Below are positions 27,556-35,997 of a stretch of DNA of 64,000 bases, piece by piece; position 1 is the first letter of the stretch; each line of letters starts with the position of its first letter. This DNA is from Planctomycetaceae bacterium (lineage in GTDB: Bacteria > Planctomycetota > Planctomycetia > Planctomycetales > Planctomycetaceae). The position numbers and the translations under genes were made by a program. A model generated the notes under the pieces. The model worked only from the letters and a program-made list of their open reading frames with translations, made no database searches and was not told where the DNA came from. The DNA lies in assembly GCA_017795105.1 (NCBI GenBank), contig CP051247.1, forward strand, positions 6,026,283-6,090,282, in the 5' to 3' direction.

Positions 27556-29902
27556 GAAGTCGACAGTGGTGCTTCACCCTGGCTACTGGCTTGCATGCGG
27601 GCTGGTCGTGATCGCTCATCTGGCGACTGAGATCGTGATTGGGGAATCGAGTGGCCAGATTCTGCCGATCGTCGGGAAGTTCTTTGCGATCGCAATTCCG
27701 TTCGGCGTGTTCTGTTGGCTCTCCGTTCGCAACAGGTGGTCGGCGAATGCGGTCACAACCTTGCTCGCATTGATGGCGATGGGGCTTCCGCTCGTCGTCG
27801 AACCGGTCTGGCGATGGGTTTTCCAGAATGGTCACGCGTTCGAGATTCAGCTTCTGATCGGCTTTCGTAACCTTTCGCTGTTAAGTCTCATCTGGGCTCA
27901 TGCTCCGCGGTTTGAACGGCTCGCCGTCGTAACCAGCCTGTTTACGGTCCTGTTCTGCGTCACCACTTCTCAGGACCAGAGCATGGGCTGGATCTGCGGG
28001 CTATACCTCGTCGGAGGCGTGGCCTGGCTGTCGACCACATACTGGTCGTTGTTGAAGACGGACCGACTTTCCGGAAACAGCAGCACGGCTCCCTGGCAGA
28101 TGATCGCCGCCGCCACGGTGCTGCTCGTCGGCGTCATTCTGACGATTGCCTTGCCTGCGTCCGTGAGGTTGCGAATGGTGCAGGGATTCATGCCGAGCTC
28201 AGGTGGCACGGGGGAAGCCGATCCTTTCGCTCGCTCCGGAGTTGGCGATGGCGATGCGGTTGTCGCTGCGACTGAAGAAGCGCTCACATTCGCACCGATT
28301 GAGGATGCCCCGTTTCTCGAAGGAGACCAGCCGAGTCTATACGACGTCTACCAAGATACCTACAGCCCACCGAAGCCGCCCAAGAAATTTGCGCGAGCGA
28401 TTTCACTTCCGCCTGAACTCTTCAAACAAAATCACCATCGCATGGCGCAGGCGCGAAAGGCCTCGCGATCCTTCTCGCTCGATCGAAAGCAGAAGCAGTC
28501 GAAGGAGCATCGTCATCTGGATGACACCGAATCGAATGCTCTCCTGCATCTGGTTGGTCCCGTTCCTGCCCATTTACGGCATACGGTGTACGATCTGTTC
28601 GATGGATCGGAATGGTATCCCGCTCCCAGGCGTCCCTTGCATCAACGTGCTCTCGAAGTGGAGTCGGTTGACGGGAAGCCATGGATCACTTGGGCCGATC
28701 ATCCTCATGCCGTCACGAAGGTTCGACGAGAGAGACACGCCTTGAGGGTCTTGAGCGTCGACAACAATCGTATCGTTGCTCCGGCAAATCTGAACGGGGT
28801 ACACATCGATCGTTGCGACCGCCCCGATCTCTTCGAATGGGCCCAGGAGGATGTTCTGGCGATGCGTCGAGAATCGCTGCCGCCAATGACAGTCATCCAT
28901 GTCAGTTCAACGCTGCTCGACACTCGGGAACTGATTCAAAACAAGGCGATTCTCGGCTTCGGACGCGAGGAGTACCGCGCGATGCCCGAAGGGCCTGGGA
29001 TGGACGAGATCCGGGAACTGGCGCAGAAGTGGACCGTAGACGCCACGTGTGGCTGGGAAAAGGTGGCCGCGATCTGCGAAAACCTGAGGGCCAGCTACGT
29101 TCACGATCCTGACATTCGCGTCCCTGACGGATGCGAGAATCCCGTGCACTGGTTCCTGACCGAATCACGCCGAGGTCCCGATTATCTCTTTGCCTCCGCG
29201 AGTGTCATGCTGTGTCGATCTTTGGGAATCGCCAGCCGCCCGGTCAGCGGACTCTACGCCGGCCCCGATCAATACGACTACTCAACTCGACAAACTTCTG
29301 TGCTTCCCTCGGATGCTCACTGGTGGGCCGAGGTGTATATCGGCAGTCAATCATGGGTAACGATCGAACCGACTCCCGGCTTTGACGTCCGAACGTTCCC
29401 CCGTGGCTTCTTTGCCACGATGGGCATCTGGGCGTGGCAGCTGGGACGAACGGCTTTGATTTACTGGCCGATCAGTCTGGCTGCGTGTTGCGTGATCGTT
29501 TTGAGCGTCTGGAAGCGAGCCGCGATCCTGGCTCGTATGCGGACCTGGTGGTGGGACTGGAAATACGATCGTTCCGAAGCCTCTCCCGGACTTCTGAGAA
29601 CCATGATGATCGATACCGGAGATTTGCTTGACACCAAATTGCGGCTGGCGGAAACGCCTCGCCCCGCCTCGCAAACACAGGCCATGTACCTGAAGAAGCT
29701 GATGTCCTCGGCACAGTTCGCTGTAGAAGATCAGCAGCTGTTGACTCGAGCATTCGACTGGGCGGCTTATTCGGAAGCGGACCCGGAACAGCTTGGACTT
29801 TCATTTTCTAGACTGCGGCCGATCTGTCGATCGCTGCTACATGATTCCGGCCCGCTGGTCACCCGACTGCGCGGATCGGTCGAGACAGGACAAACGGTAT
29901 GA
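27509..29902 (+). CDS. Transglutaminase-like membrane protein lacking the catalytic Cys
   Basis: I place the start at ATG 27509 (GGAG seven bases upstream, overlapping DUF58); ATG 27542 is an alternative. The 797-residue product has about six N-terminal membrane helices, a long soluble part, a transglutaminase-like domain (about 500-625), one further helix (WPISLAACCVIVLSVW) and a cytoplasmic tail, the TgpA-like layout. In the core, family members read G-x-C-x-x-F-A, but here the sequence is RRGPDYLFA with Asp558 at the Cys position. His604 (AHWWAEV) and Glu620 (IEPTPG) are present. The enzyme may be inactive as a transglutaminase or use another chemistry. It is coupled to MoxR by an ATGA overlap. 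Confidence 0.85.
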   Translation: MGSAPRGERPVMRPPEKSTVVLHPGYWLACGLVVIAHLATEIVIGESSGQILPIVGKFFAIAIPFGVFCWLSVRNRWSANAVTTLLALMAMGLPLVVEPVWRWVFQNGHAFEIQLLIGFRNLSLLSLIWAHAPRFERLAVVTSLFTVLFCVTTSQDQSMGWICGLYLVGGVAWLSTTYWSLLKTDRLSGNSSTAPWQMIAAATVLLVGVILTIALPASVRLRMVQGFMPSSGGTGEADPFARSGVGDGDAVVAATEEALTFAPIEDAPFLEGDQPSLYDVYQDTYSPPKPPKKFARAISLPPELFKQNHHRMAQARKASRSFSLDRKQKQSKEHRHLDDTESNALLHLVGPVPAHLRHTVYDLFDGSEWYPAPRRPLHQRALEVESVDGKPWITWADHPHAVTKVRRERHALRVLSVDNNRIVAPANLNGVHIDRCDRPDLFEWAQEDVLAMRRESLPPMTVIHVSSTLLDTRELIQNKAILGFGREEYRAMPEGPGMDEIRELAQKWTVDATCGWEKVAAICENLRASYVHDPDIRVPDGCENPVHWFLTESRRGPDYLFASASVMLCRSLGIASRPVSGLYAGPDQYDYSTRQTSVLPSDAHWWAEVYIGSQSWVTIEPTPGFDVRTFPRGFFATMGIWAWQLGRTALIYWPISLAACCVIVLSVWKRAAILARMRTWWWDWKYDRSEASPGLLRTMMIDTGDLLDTKLRLAETPRPASQTQAMYLKKLMSSAQFAVEDQQLLTRAFDWAAYSEADPEQLGLSFSRLRPICRSLLHDSGPLVTRLRGSVETGQTV

Positions 29903-30885
29903 GTACGGCTGAAGTGGAAGCTCCAGAGTCATCCGCAGGGGAACTTCGTGAGAAATTGACGCGGCTGCGGCAACTTCTCAATCACACGCTCAAAGGCAAG
30001 GCGGAAACCATCGAACAGGTTCTGGTCTGCCTGCTTGCTCAAGGTCACTTGTTGCTGGAAGACCAGCCTGGTCTGGGGAAAACCACCCTTGCCAAAGCGC
30101 TGGCCCGGGGGGTGGGGGAGCGGTTCGCGCGAGTTCAATGCACCCCGGATCTGCTCCCAAGCGATGTCACCGGATTCAGTATCTTCAACCAGAAGAGCCA
30201 CGAGTTCGAGTTTCGCCAGGGGCCCGTGTTTGCTGATATTCTGCTCGCCGATGAGATCAATCGCGCGACGCCGAGAACGCAGTCTGCCCTTCTTGAAGCG
30301 ATGGCCGAACGCCAGGTGACAATCGACACCGAGCGATATCCACTCTCACAAAGCTTTTTTGTCATCGCGACACAGAATCCGATTGAGCAGCACGGCACGT
30401 ATCCATTGCCTGAAGCTCAGCTCGACCGGTTTGCAATGAAGCTGAGCATCGGTTACCCGGAAGCCGAGGATGAAGTCGCCATGCTAAGGCATGCCGTCGC
30501 AGCGGAAAAGCAACGCGACGATGAGATCGAGACAGGCTTCGAGCAGGGCGATCTCCTGCTCCTGCAGAATCTGGTCGCCAGCGTTCCGGTCAGTCGGAAT
30601 ATCCAGGAGTATCTGGTTGCGCTGGGGCGACTGACTCGGAAGCATTCGCGTATTCATCTCGGCTTAAGTCCACGTGGGTTGATGATCTGGCAGCGGTGTG
30701 CCCAGGCCCGCGCCTTTCTGGCGGAACGTGAGTTCGTGACTCCGGATGATCTCCAGCACGTGGCGATTCCGGTTCTTACCGTTCGTCTCGGTATCGACGA
30801 TCTCAATCCCGAACAGGTGATCCAGGAGATCATCAACGAAGTCCCCGTTCCCGTCGCCCCGAGTCCAGAAGAGGCCCGAAAATGA
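29899..30885 (+). CDS. MoxR family AAA+ ATPase
   Basis: The 328-residue protein has a complete AAA+ core: Walker A DQPGLGKTT with Lys61, the MoxR-typical CTPDLLPSDVTG, Walker B LLADEIN with Asp118/Glu119, sensor-1 region ATQNPIEQHGTYPLPEAQLDRF, and a C-terminal lid with SPRG. MoxR ATPases act as chaperones that fold or activate protein complexes together with DUF58 partners. It overlaps the genes on both sides (ATGA upstream, AATGAGA downstream), so it is clearly part of one operon. Its client could be the downstream permease and lipoprotein, by inference. Confidence 0.95.
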   Translation: MSTAEVEAPESSAGELREKLTRLRQLLNHTLKGKAETIEQVLVCLLAQGHLLLEDQPGLGKTTLAKALARGVGERFARVQCTPDLLPSDVTGFSIFNQKSHEFEFRQGPVFADILLADEINRATPRTQSALLEAMAERQVTIDTERYPLSQSFFVIATQNPIEQHGTYPLPEAQLDRFAMKLSIGYPEAEDEVAMLRHAVAAEKQRDDEIETGFEQGDLLLLQNLVASVPVSRNIQEYLVALGRLTRKHSRIHLGLSPRGLMIWQRCAQARAFLAEREFVTPDDLQHVAIPVLTVRLGIDDLNPEQVIQEIINEVPVPVAPSPEEARK

Positions 30886-31331
30886 GAATGCAGTCTAAGA
30901 CCAGAGCGTTGCTGGCGATGACGCTAATGTTAGCGGCCGCTTCCGGGATAGCCGGCTGTGCGGGAGCTTCTCACGAAGAAGAGGAGCATGCTGATCACGT
31001 GATTCCTGCTCACAAGCCTGCAAATTTCGTCGAAGCCGTGAAGGCACTTGAGTCTCGGTTTGCGAGTGCCCCGGAATCACCGGAAGCCGTGCAGGAGTTA
31101 CAGGACATTATCGACTGGCTCCCGGAACTCGCGGCTCAGACTGATCTCGAGAAGGCCGACTGGGATCGCGTTCAGGAGATCTCAATTGCGCTCTCCGGAA
31201 CGATGAAGGAGAAGCAGACAGCCGATGATCAGGTGCGGCGTCAGCTGGACGAGTTGCGAACTCTGGCCAAACGTGCGATCGAAGTGGATCGGTTTAACAC
31301 CTATGACGAGAAGGATGTGAGCGATGTTTGA
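30882..31331 (+). CDS. His-rich lipoprotein of the MoxR operon
   Basis: The 149-residue product has a lipoprotein signal with the lipobox IAGC. The mature N-terminus is acidic and His-rich (SHEEEEHADHVIPAHKPAN). The rest is predicted helical (EAVKALESRF, RRQLDELRTLAKRAIEVD). I know no named domain. It starts within the MoxR stop and its end overlaps the permease start by eight bases. The His-rich segment could bind metal ions and deliver them to or from the permease, an inference from neighbourhood. Confidence 0.75.
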   Translation: MRMQSKTRALLAMTLMLAAASGIAGCAGASHEEEEHADHVIPAHKPANFVEAVKALESRFASAPESPEAVQELQDIIDWLPELAAQTDLEKADWDRVQEISIALSGTMKEKQTADDQVRRQLDELRTLAKRAIEVDRFNTYDEKDVSDV

Positions 31332-32895
31332 GGCGATCTCGTGGGGAGCCGTACTGCGTGTCGCACAGTCGATCAGTCAGGCCGCTCCATTCATTCTGAC
31401 CGGGTTCATCGTCGCGGCCGTCTTTCGCCGATGGATCGGCCCAAAGGGCCTGAGGAAACTGTTTGGCGACGGCACTTGGCGTTCTTTACCTCAGGCTTGG
31501 GCCCTGGGGATGTTGCTGCCTGTCTGTTCGCTCGGTGTGATCCCCGTCATGCGGGAAATGAAGAGAGCGGGGCTTAGCGCGGGAACGATTCTTGCTTTCG
31601 GGCTAACGGCTCCTCTGTTCAATCCGCTCTCCGTTCTTTACGGGCTGACTCTCTCTGAGCCATTCACGATCCTGGCGTTCTCGCTCTGCTCCCTGGCCGT
31701 GGTCACGGTGATTGGGCTGGTCTTTGACCGTCTCTTCCTCAACACGGCTGAAGCTCCCTCCGAAGAGCCACTCGTCCCCTATGGTATTCGACGGATTCTC
31801 GCCGTATTCGTTTCGATGGGGCGTGAGTTCTGGAGCCGATCGACGGTCTACATTCTCGTGGGGTTGACCGGAATCGTTCTGCTGAACGTTATCCTTCCCA
31901 AGGCTTCGTTTCAGTCTTCAGTCAATGGCGGGGACCCGCTGGCCCCGATCCTGATGACCGGCGTTGCCATTCCGGCTTATGCCACACCGATGCTGGCGAT
32001 GTCGCAACTCGGATCGATGTTTCAGCACGGAAACTCTGTCGGGGCAGCCTTCGTGCTGTTGATTCTGGGAGCCGGGCTGAACTTTGGAATCATGGCCTGG
32101 ATGCTTGCCACTTATGGCTTGAAGCGGTCTGCCGGCTGGATGGTTCTACTGCTTGGAGTTGTCATAGGTCTGGGGTATGGACTGGAGAAACCTCTTTATC
32201 CGACCGACATTGAAGCCGCTGACCATTCTCATGCGTTCGACATCTACTGCTGTCCGTTCGCGATCGATCAGAGCGGGTACGCCTCCCAGGTCCTGCAGAA
32301 GCTGAAAGACGATATTCGTCCGGAGGAGATCTTCAGCCTCTATGCCCTGGCTGGTATCGCGGTGATCGGGCTGGTCGTTCGGGGAGTTGAGCGATCCTTC
32401 GCTCTCGAACAGTGGCTGACGAAGTCTGATGCTTCAACGGAGACGGAGTCGACCCGCTGGGACCTCGTGCTGCCAAACTGGGTTCTTGGTGGAGTGTCGA
32501 TTGCCGGTCTTGTGGCCGCCAGCGTTGCGATGTGCTTCGCCTATTATCCGTCACCTGACGAGTGTCTGGAGGAGATCTTTATTATCAAAGGGGAGGTCCT
32601 TTCCGCAGCGTTGAGCAACAACGTCGATCACGCCCTGTACTGGCTTCCGATTTGGGAGGACTGGAACCGCCGATTGCAGGTGGGCGTTTATCTGCGAGAG
32701 ATGTCGCTGAGCGATTATCACCGAATGAAAGCCCGAGTCGTCCGCGATCATCTGGAGTTACTCGAGCATGCTCTGGAGGACGAAGATCGGGAAGAGATCT
32801 CTCAGTACTCCAGAGAACTTGCTCGCGCTTATGCGAGACTCACAACCGCCTATATGTCGGTCCAGAAGGGTGATCCGCGACTAACGGAGCGATAG
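31324..32895 (+). CDS. YraQ/DUF318-type permease
   Basis: The 523-residue membrane protein has about eight to ten helices. The N-terminal motif LLPVCSLGVIPVMREMKRAG and the following TAPLFNPLSVLYG match the permease family that includes YraQ and proteins annotated as Cu/Zn efflux transporters. Many members have CSCG where this one has CSLG, so one proposed metal-ligand Cys is missing (Cys68 remains). A middle loop contains ADHSHAFDIYCCPF. A helical soluble C-terminus (about 415-523) is not usual. A metal-efflux or uptake role is plausible given the His-rich lipoprotein just upstream, but is not proven. Confidence 0.8.
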   Translation: MFEAISWGAVLRVAQSISQAAPFILTGFIVAAVFRRWIGPKGLRKLFGDGTWRSLPQAWALGMLLPVCSLGVIPVMREMKRAGLSAGTILAFGLTAPLFNPLSVLYGLTLSEPFTILAFSLCSLAVVTVIGLVFDRLFLNTAEAPSEEPLVPYGIRRILAVFVSMGREFWSRSTVYILVGLTGIVLLNVILPKASFQSSVNGGDPLAPILMTGVAIPAYATPMLAMSQLGSMFQHGNSVGAAFVLLILGAGLNFGIMAWMLATYGLKRSAGWMVLLLGVVIGLGYGLEKPLYPTDIEAADHSHAFDIYCCPFAIDQSGYASQVLQKLKDDIRPEEIFSLYALAGIAVIGLVVRGVERSFALEQWLTKSDASTETESTRWDLVLPNWVLGGVSIAGLVAASVAMCFAYYPSPDECLEEIFIIKGEVLSAALSNNVDHALYWLPIWEDWNRRLQVGVYLREMSLSDYHRMKARVVRDHLELLEHALEDEDREEISQYSRELARAYARLTTAYMSVQKGDPRLTER

Positions 32896-32980
32896 GGAAT
32901 GGGCACGCGTCAGTCCCAGCCGTGTCAGTGCGAGCCTTCCACCATTTCGAACGAAGTCATCGCGCCGGAATGGTATCACA

Positions 32981-33023
32981 GTGAGTCGCGTTTGTTGACG
33001 AATCGCGAGTCAACAAACCTCAC
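32981..33023. terminator. Bidirectional hairpin between permease and XylR-type gene
   Basis: GTTTGTTGAC (32990-32999) and GTCAACAAAC (33009-33018) form a perfect 10-bp stem with a 9-base loop, flanked by GTGAG and CTCAC that can extend it. It sits between two convergent stops and probably ends both transcripts. Confidence 0.65.
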
Positions 33024-33026
33024 AGG

Positions 33027-34184
33027 CTAGGTCTGGCCGTGTTCCCTGCGGAATCGGCTGGGCGGCTGGCCGAACTCCTTCTTGAAGGCGACCGAAAGAT
33101 ACTCCTCGTTCTGAAAACCGCAACGTCCGGCGATCTCCGCAATCGTCAATTCGGTTTCAATGAGCAGGCATTTGACCCGAGCCATTTTCACACGGACGAT
33201 TTCCTGGTGCGGAGATCGTCCGAGGCACTTCTGAAAACGATGCTCCAGGATCCGCCGCGAGAGCGGAACTTCCCGCAAGACGTCACTGACATTGATCCCC
33301 CCCACGGCATTCTCGCGGATAAAGCGAACCGCCTGAGCGATGTCCGGATCGTTGATGGCAAGAGTGTCAGTCGACTGACGTGTCGAGGTTTCGATTGGAT
33401 CGATGAGCACGGGATCGTCTGGCACGGGCTGGCCGGACATAATCTGATCGAGCAACTGAGCGGCGATGAAACCGGCGCGGTAGCTGTTGCATCGAATGCT
33501 TGAAAGGCGGGGAACGGCCAATCCGCAGAGAAGCTGATCATCGTCGACGCCGAGCACCGCGACTTCTTCCGGGACCGCCACGTCCAGCTCGCGACAGGCG
33601 TCAAGCACGGTGCGAGCTTTGATGTCGTAACAGGCAAAGATGCCAACGGGACGCGGAAGTTCGCGAATCCACTGCATCAACTCCTGTTGTTCGTCACTCC
33701 ATGAGTAGCGCGGGTCGTTTCGAGAAACGGAATCGTGCGCGAAGAAATTGCAGCCGGCCTCTCGAACGCGTTCGGCGAAGTACGTGCCCCGCCAGATCGA
33801 CCAGTTGAACCCTGGGTCACCACAGAATGCCAGGTTCTGGAAGCCGCGTTCCATCAAATGGTCTGCCGCCATTGTTGCGATGGCCTTGTCGTTCGTTTCG
33901 ACCCAGGGAATGCCCGGGACCAGACGGGCGGCGCTGACATCAACAACCGGCAGGCCAACCCGGTCGATCGCTTCGGCTATGGCGTCTGTTTCGATACGGG
34001 CGATGATTCCGTCGCCCTTCCAGTTCTCGAGCCACTTTGGCGGAGCCCCGCCACGCTCCTGCTCGGGAAGGAAAACAGACCACCCTTCGTGATGGGTAAT
34101 GTAAGCGGTAATTCCAGCAAGAATACCCCGTGCGTATGAATTGGACGTCTCCACGAGGAGCGCAACTGATCTTCGCCGGGGCAT
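33027..34184 (-). CDS. XylR-type regulator (LacI-like sensor plus AraC HTH)
   Basis: The ATG at 34184 gives MPRRRSVALLVETSNSYARG, the usual start of this family; an upstream TTG in frame is less likely. The 385-residue product has a periplasmic-binding-protein-like sugar sensor (about 1-270, with VAVLGVDDDQLLCGLA and PRLSSIRCNSYRAG) and a C-terminal AraC domain with two helix-turn-helix units (TIAEIAGRCGFQNEEYLSVAFKK). These proteins bind DNA in response to a sugar, classically xylose. No sugar-use genes adjoin it, so its targets probably lie elsewhere. Confidence 0.92.
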   Translation of the reverse strand: MPRRRSVALLVETSNSYARGILAGITAYITHHEGWSVFLPEQERGGAPPKWLENWKGDGIIARIETDAIAEAIDRVGLPVVDVSAARLVPGIPWVETNDKAIATMAADHLMERGFQNLAFCGDPGFNWSIWRGTYFAERVREAGCNFFAHDSVSRNDPRYSWSDEQQELMQWIRELPRPVGIFACYDIKARTVLDACRELDVAVPEEVAVLGVDDDQLLCGLAVPRLSSIRCNSYRAGFIAAQLLDQIMSGQPVPDDPVLIDPIETSTRQSTDTLAINDPDIAQAVRFIRENAVGGINVSDVLREVPLSRRILEHRFQKCLGRSPHQEIVRVKMARVKCLLIETELTIAEIAGRCGFQNEEYLSVAFKKEFGQPPSRFRREHGQT

Positions 34185-34431
34185 GGGTGGACTCAACAAA
34201 AGTTCAAAGGCGTGATCCCGCCCGCGCGAAAGGGCATTCAAGACGAAGGCCTACAGGACAGGAAGCTGCGGCCCGCTGGCGAGAGTACGCCACGCGTAAA
34301 ATATCACAGGAAGTTTAACGCAATAACACATGGAAGTCTTTTGATTTGACGGTAAATTTTGGAAAGTCACGTTTCAATCATTTCTCACACCATTCGGTAT
34401 CTTATCTCTCTTCTCCTCGGGAGGCTTCCAA

Positions 34432-35379
34432 ATGTTCGCTGCAAAACGGAATGCGTTCACACTGATCGAATTGTTAGTTGTTATTGCGATCATCGCTATA
34501 CTTGTTGCATTATTGTTGCCCGCAGTGCAGCAGGCCAGAGAGGCTGCTCGTCGCAGTAGTTGCAAGAACAATCTGAAACAGATCGGTCTCGCGCTTCACA
34601 ACTACCACGATGTCAACAACATGCTCCCGCCAGCCGTGAACCAGTGTCGCAACTGGAGCGGTTCACTCTGGGACCATCGCGGCTGTCCCGGCTATGCGTT
34701 TCGGATTCTGCCCTATCTGGAGCAGTCGGCTCTGTACGACACCATTACCTGGGGCGTGCTTTTCGAAGGGAGTTCCACGATCAATGTCGAACAGCGAACC
34801 GCTGAGATTCCGGTCTTTCACTGTCCGTCGGACACAATTCTGCTGACGGAAGCCGGCTCGAACACCTGGTCAGGCCTGATGCGAAACTACCCGGTCAATC
34901 TGGGGACCACCGATTATGACCAGTCGACGCTCACTCAGAACGGAGTCACATTCACCCATGAGAAGGGGCTTTTCGAGTTCTTCAACAAGGCGGTTAAGTT
35001 TCGGGATTGCACCGACGGGCTGACGAATACCTACATGGTTGGGGAGATTATCACCCCGGACAGTGTGAATACGTGGACCGGCATGGGCCGTGTCCACCAG
35101 AACATGGGAACCGGATTCACGGCCTTCTACACGCCGAACTCTTCGAATCAGGACATCGTGGCGAACGGTTACAATCGACTGGGAGGAGAGAACCCTGCTC
35201 AATCGGGAATCGCCGGGAACTGGTGGGATGCGATTATCACGCTTCGCAGCCACCACAAAGGGGGCGTCCAGGTTGCCCTGGGAGATGGTTCGATCCGGTT
35301 TATTTCCAGCAATATCGACCTCGGGACGCACCATGCTCTGGCTGGACGATCCGATGGCCTCGTCGTGGGTGAGTTCTAA
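34432..35379 (+). CDS. DUF1559 protein with type IV prepilin-like N-terminus
   Basis: A GGGAGG site precedes the ATG. The 315-residue product opens with the class III prepilin motif (RNAFTLIELLVVIAIIAILV) and QQAREAARRSSCKNNLKQIG, followed by the DUF1559 domain and the typical end DGLVVGEF. These are pseudopilin-like envelope proteins present in large numbers in planctomycetes; their exact role is unknown. The hydrophobic helix uses many TTA/TTG/GTT codons, more AT-rich than the rest of the gene. A strong terminator lies 20 bases downstream, and the lipoprotein gene follows. Confidence 0.95.
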   Translation: MFAAKRNAFTLIELLVVIAIIAILVALLLPAVQQAREAARRSSCKNNLKQIGLALHNYHDVNNMLPPAVNQCRNWSGSLWDHRGCPGYAFRILPYLEQSALYDTITWGVLFEGSSTINVEQRTAEIPVFHCPSDTILLTEAGSNTWSGLMRNYPVNLGTTDYDQSTLTQNGVTFTHEKGLFEFFNKAVKFRDCTDGLTNTYMVGEIITPDSVNTWTGMGRVHQNMGTGFTAFYTPNSSNQDIVANGYNRLGGENPAQSGIAGNWWDAIITLRSHHKGGVQVALGDGSIRFISSNIDLGTHHALAGRSDGLVVGEF

Positions 35380-35398
35380 CGGAAACCCCTCTGGATGT

Positions 35399-35431
35399 GC
35401 GCGGCCGCGGCGTTCGTGGTCGCGCTTTTTT
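35399..35431 (+). terminator. Intrinsic terminator after the DUF1559 gene
   Basis: An 11-bp GC-rich stem (left GCGCGGCCGCG, right CGTGGTCGCGC, two G-T wobbles) with a GCGTT loop is followed directly by six T. The lipoprotein gene 42 bases downstream may depend on read-through or its own promoter. Confidence 0.8.
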
Positions 35432-35472
35432 CGTGCTTCAATCCCAATGGAAACTAGTCGAGGGCCATTCTC

Positions 35473-35958
35473 TTGAAGGCGCAATCAATCGTTTTGCTGG
35501 TGCTGTTCTGCGGACTGATCGGGTGCTCGGGCGGCGACGGAAAAGTTCTCGTCTCCGGGACCGTGACCTGGAATGGGACCCCGCTCGATAAAGGAAAGAT
35601 CCTTTTTCTGGAACCGGGCGAAAGTTCTGAAGCAGCCGACATAGTGAATGGCGAGTTTCAAATCCGCACTTCTCCCGGCGACAAGAAAGTCGGGATTACC
35701 GCATTCAAAGAAGTGCCGGTGTCAGGCGGTCGCCCCGGTGAGGTTCGAGACCACCAGATCCTCCCGGCCATTTACAACGAGCAGTCGACGCTGATTACGA
35801 CAATCGTCGATGGTAGCGACGCCCTGGCGTTTAAACTGGAAGGGACGGAGGTCGAAGTTCCCAAAGATGCCGGCGAGTTTCAGGAACGCCCCGCCGAGTC
35901 GGACTCCGGGCGTTCCCGAGATTCACGCAGTACCGAGAATCGTCGTCCCGGGCGTTAA
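35473..35958 (+). CDS. Small transthyretin-like lipoprotein
   Basis: A TTG start at 35473 directly opens a lipoprotein signal (MKAQSIVLLVLFCGLIGC, lipobox LIGC); no ATG lies nearby in frame. The 161-residue product has a beta-sandwich-like pattern VSGTVTWNGTPLDKGKILF followed by VNGEFQIRTSPGDKKVGI and ITAFKEV. It fits the planctomycete carboxypeptidase-regulatory-like/transthyretin-like lipoproteins often found after DUF1559 genes. The polar C-terminus is low in complexity. It is probably anchored in a membrane facing the periplasm; function unknown. Confidence 0.8.
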   Translation: MKAQSIVLLVLFCGLIGCSGGDGKVLVSGTVTWNGTPLDKGKILFLEPGESSEAADIVNGEFQIRTSPGDKKVGITAFKEVPVSGGRPGEVRDHQILPAIYNEQSTLITTIVDGSDALAFKLEGTEVEVPKDAGEFQERPAESDSGRSRDSRSTENRRPGR

Positions 35959-35997
35959 GCAGTTTACTGCAAGGTGTAACCGATAATCAACGCGTCG

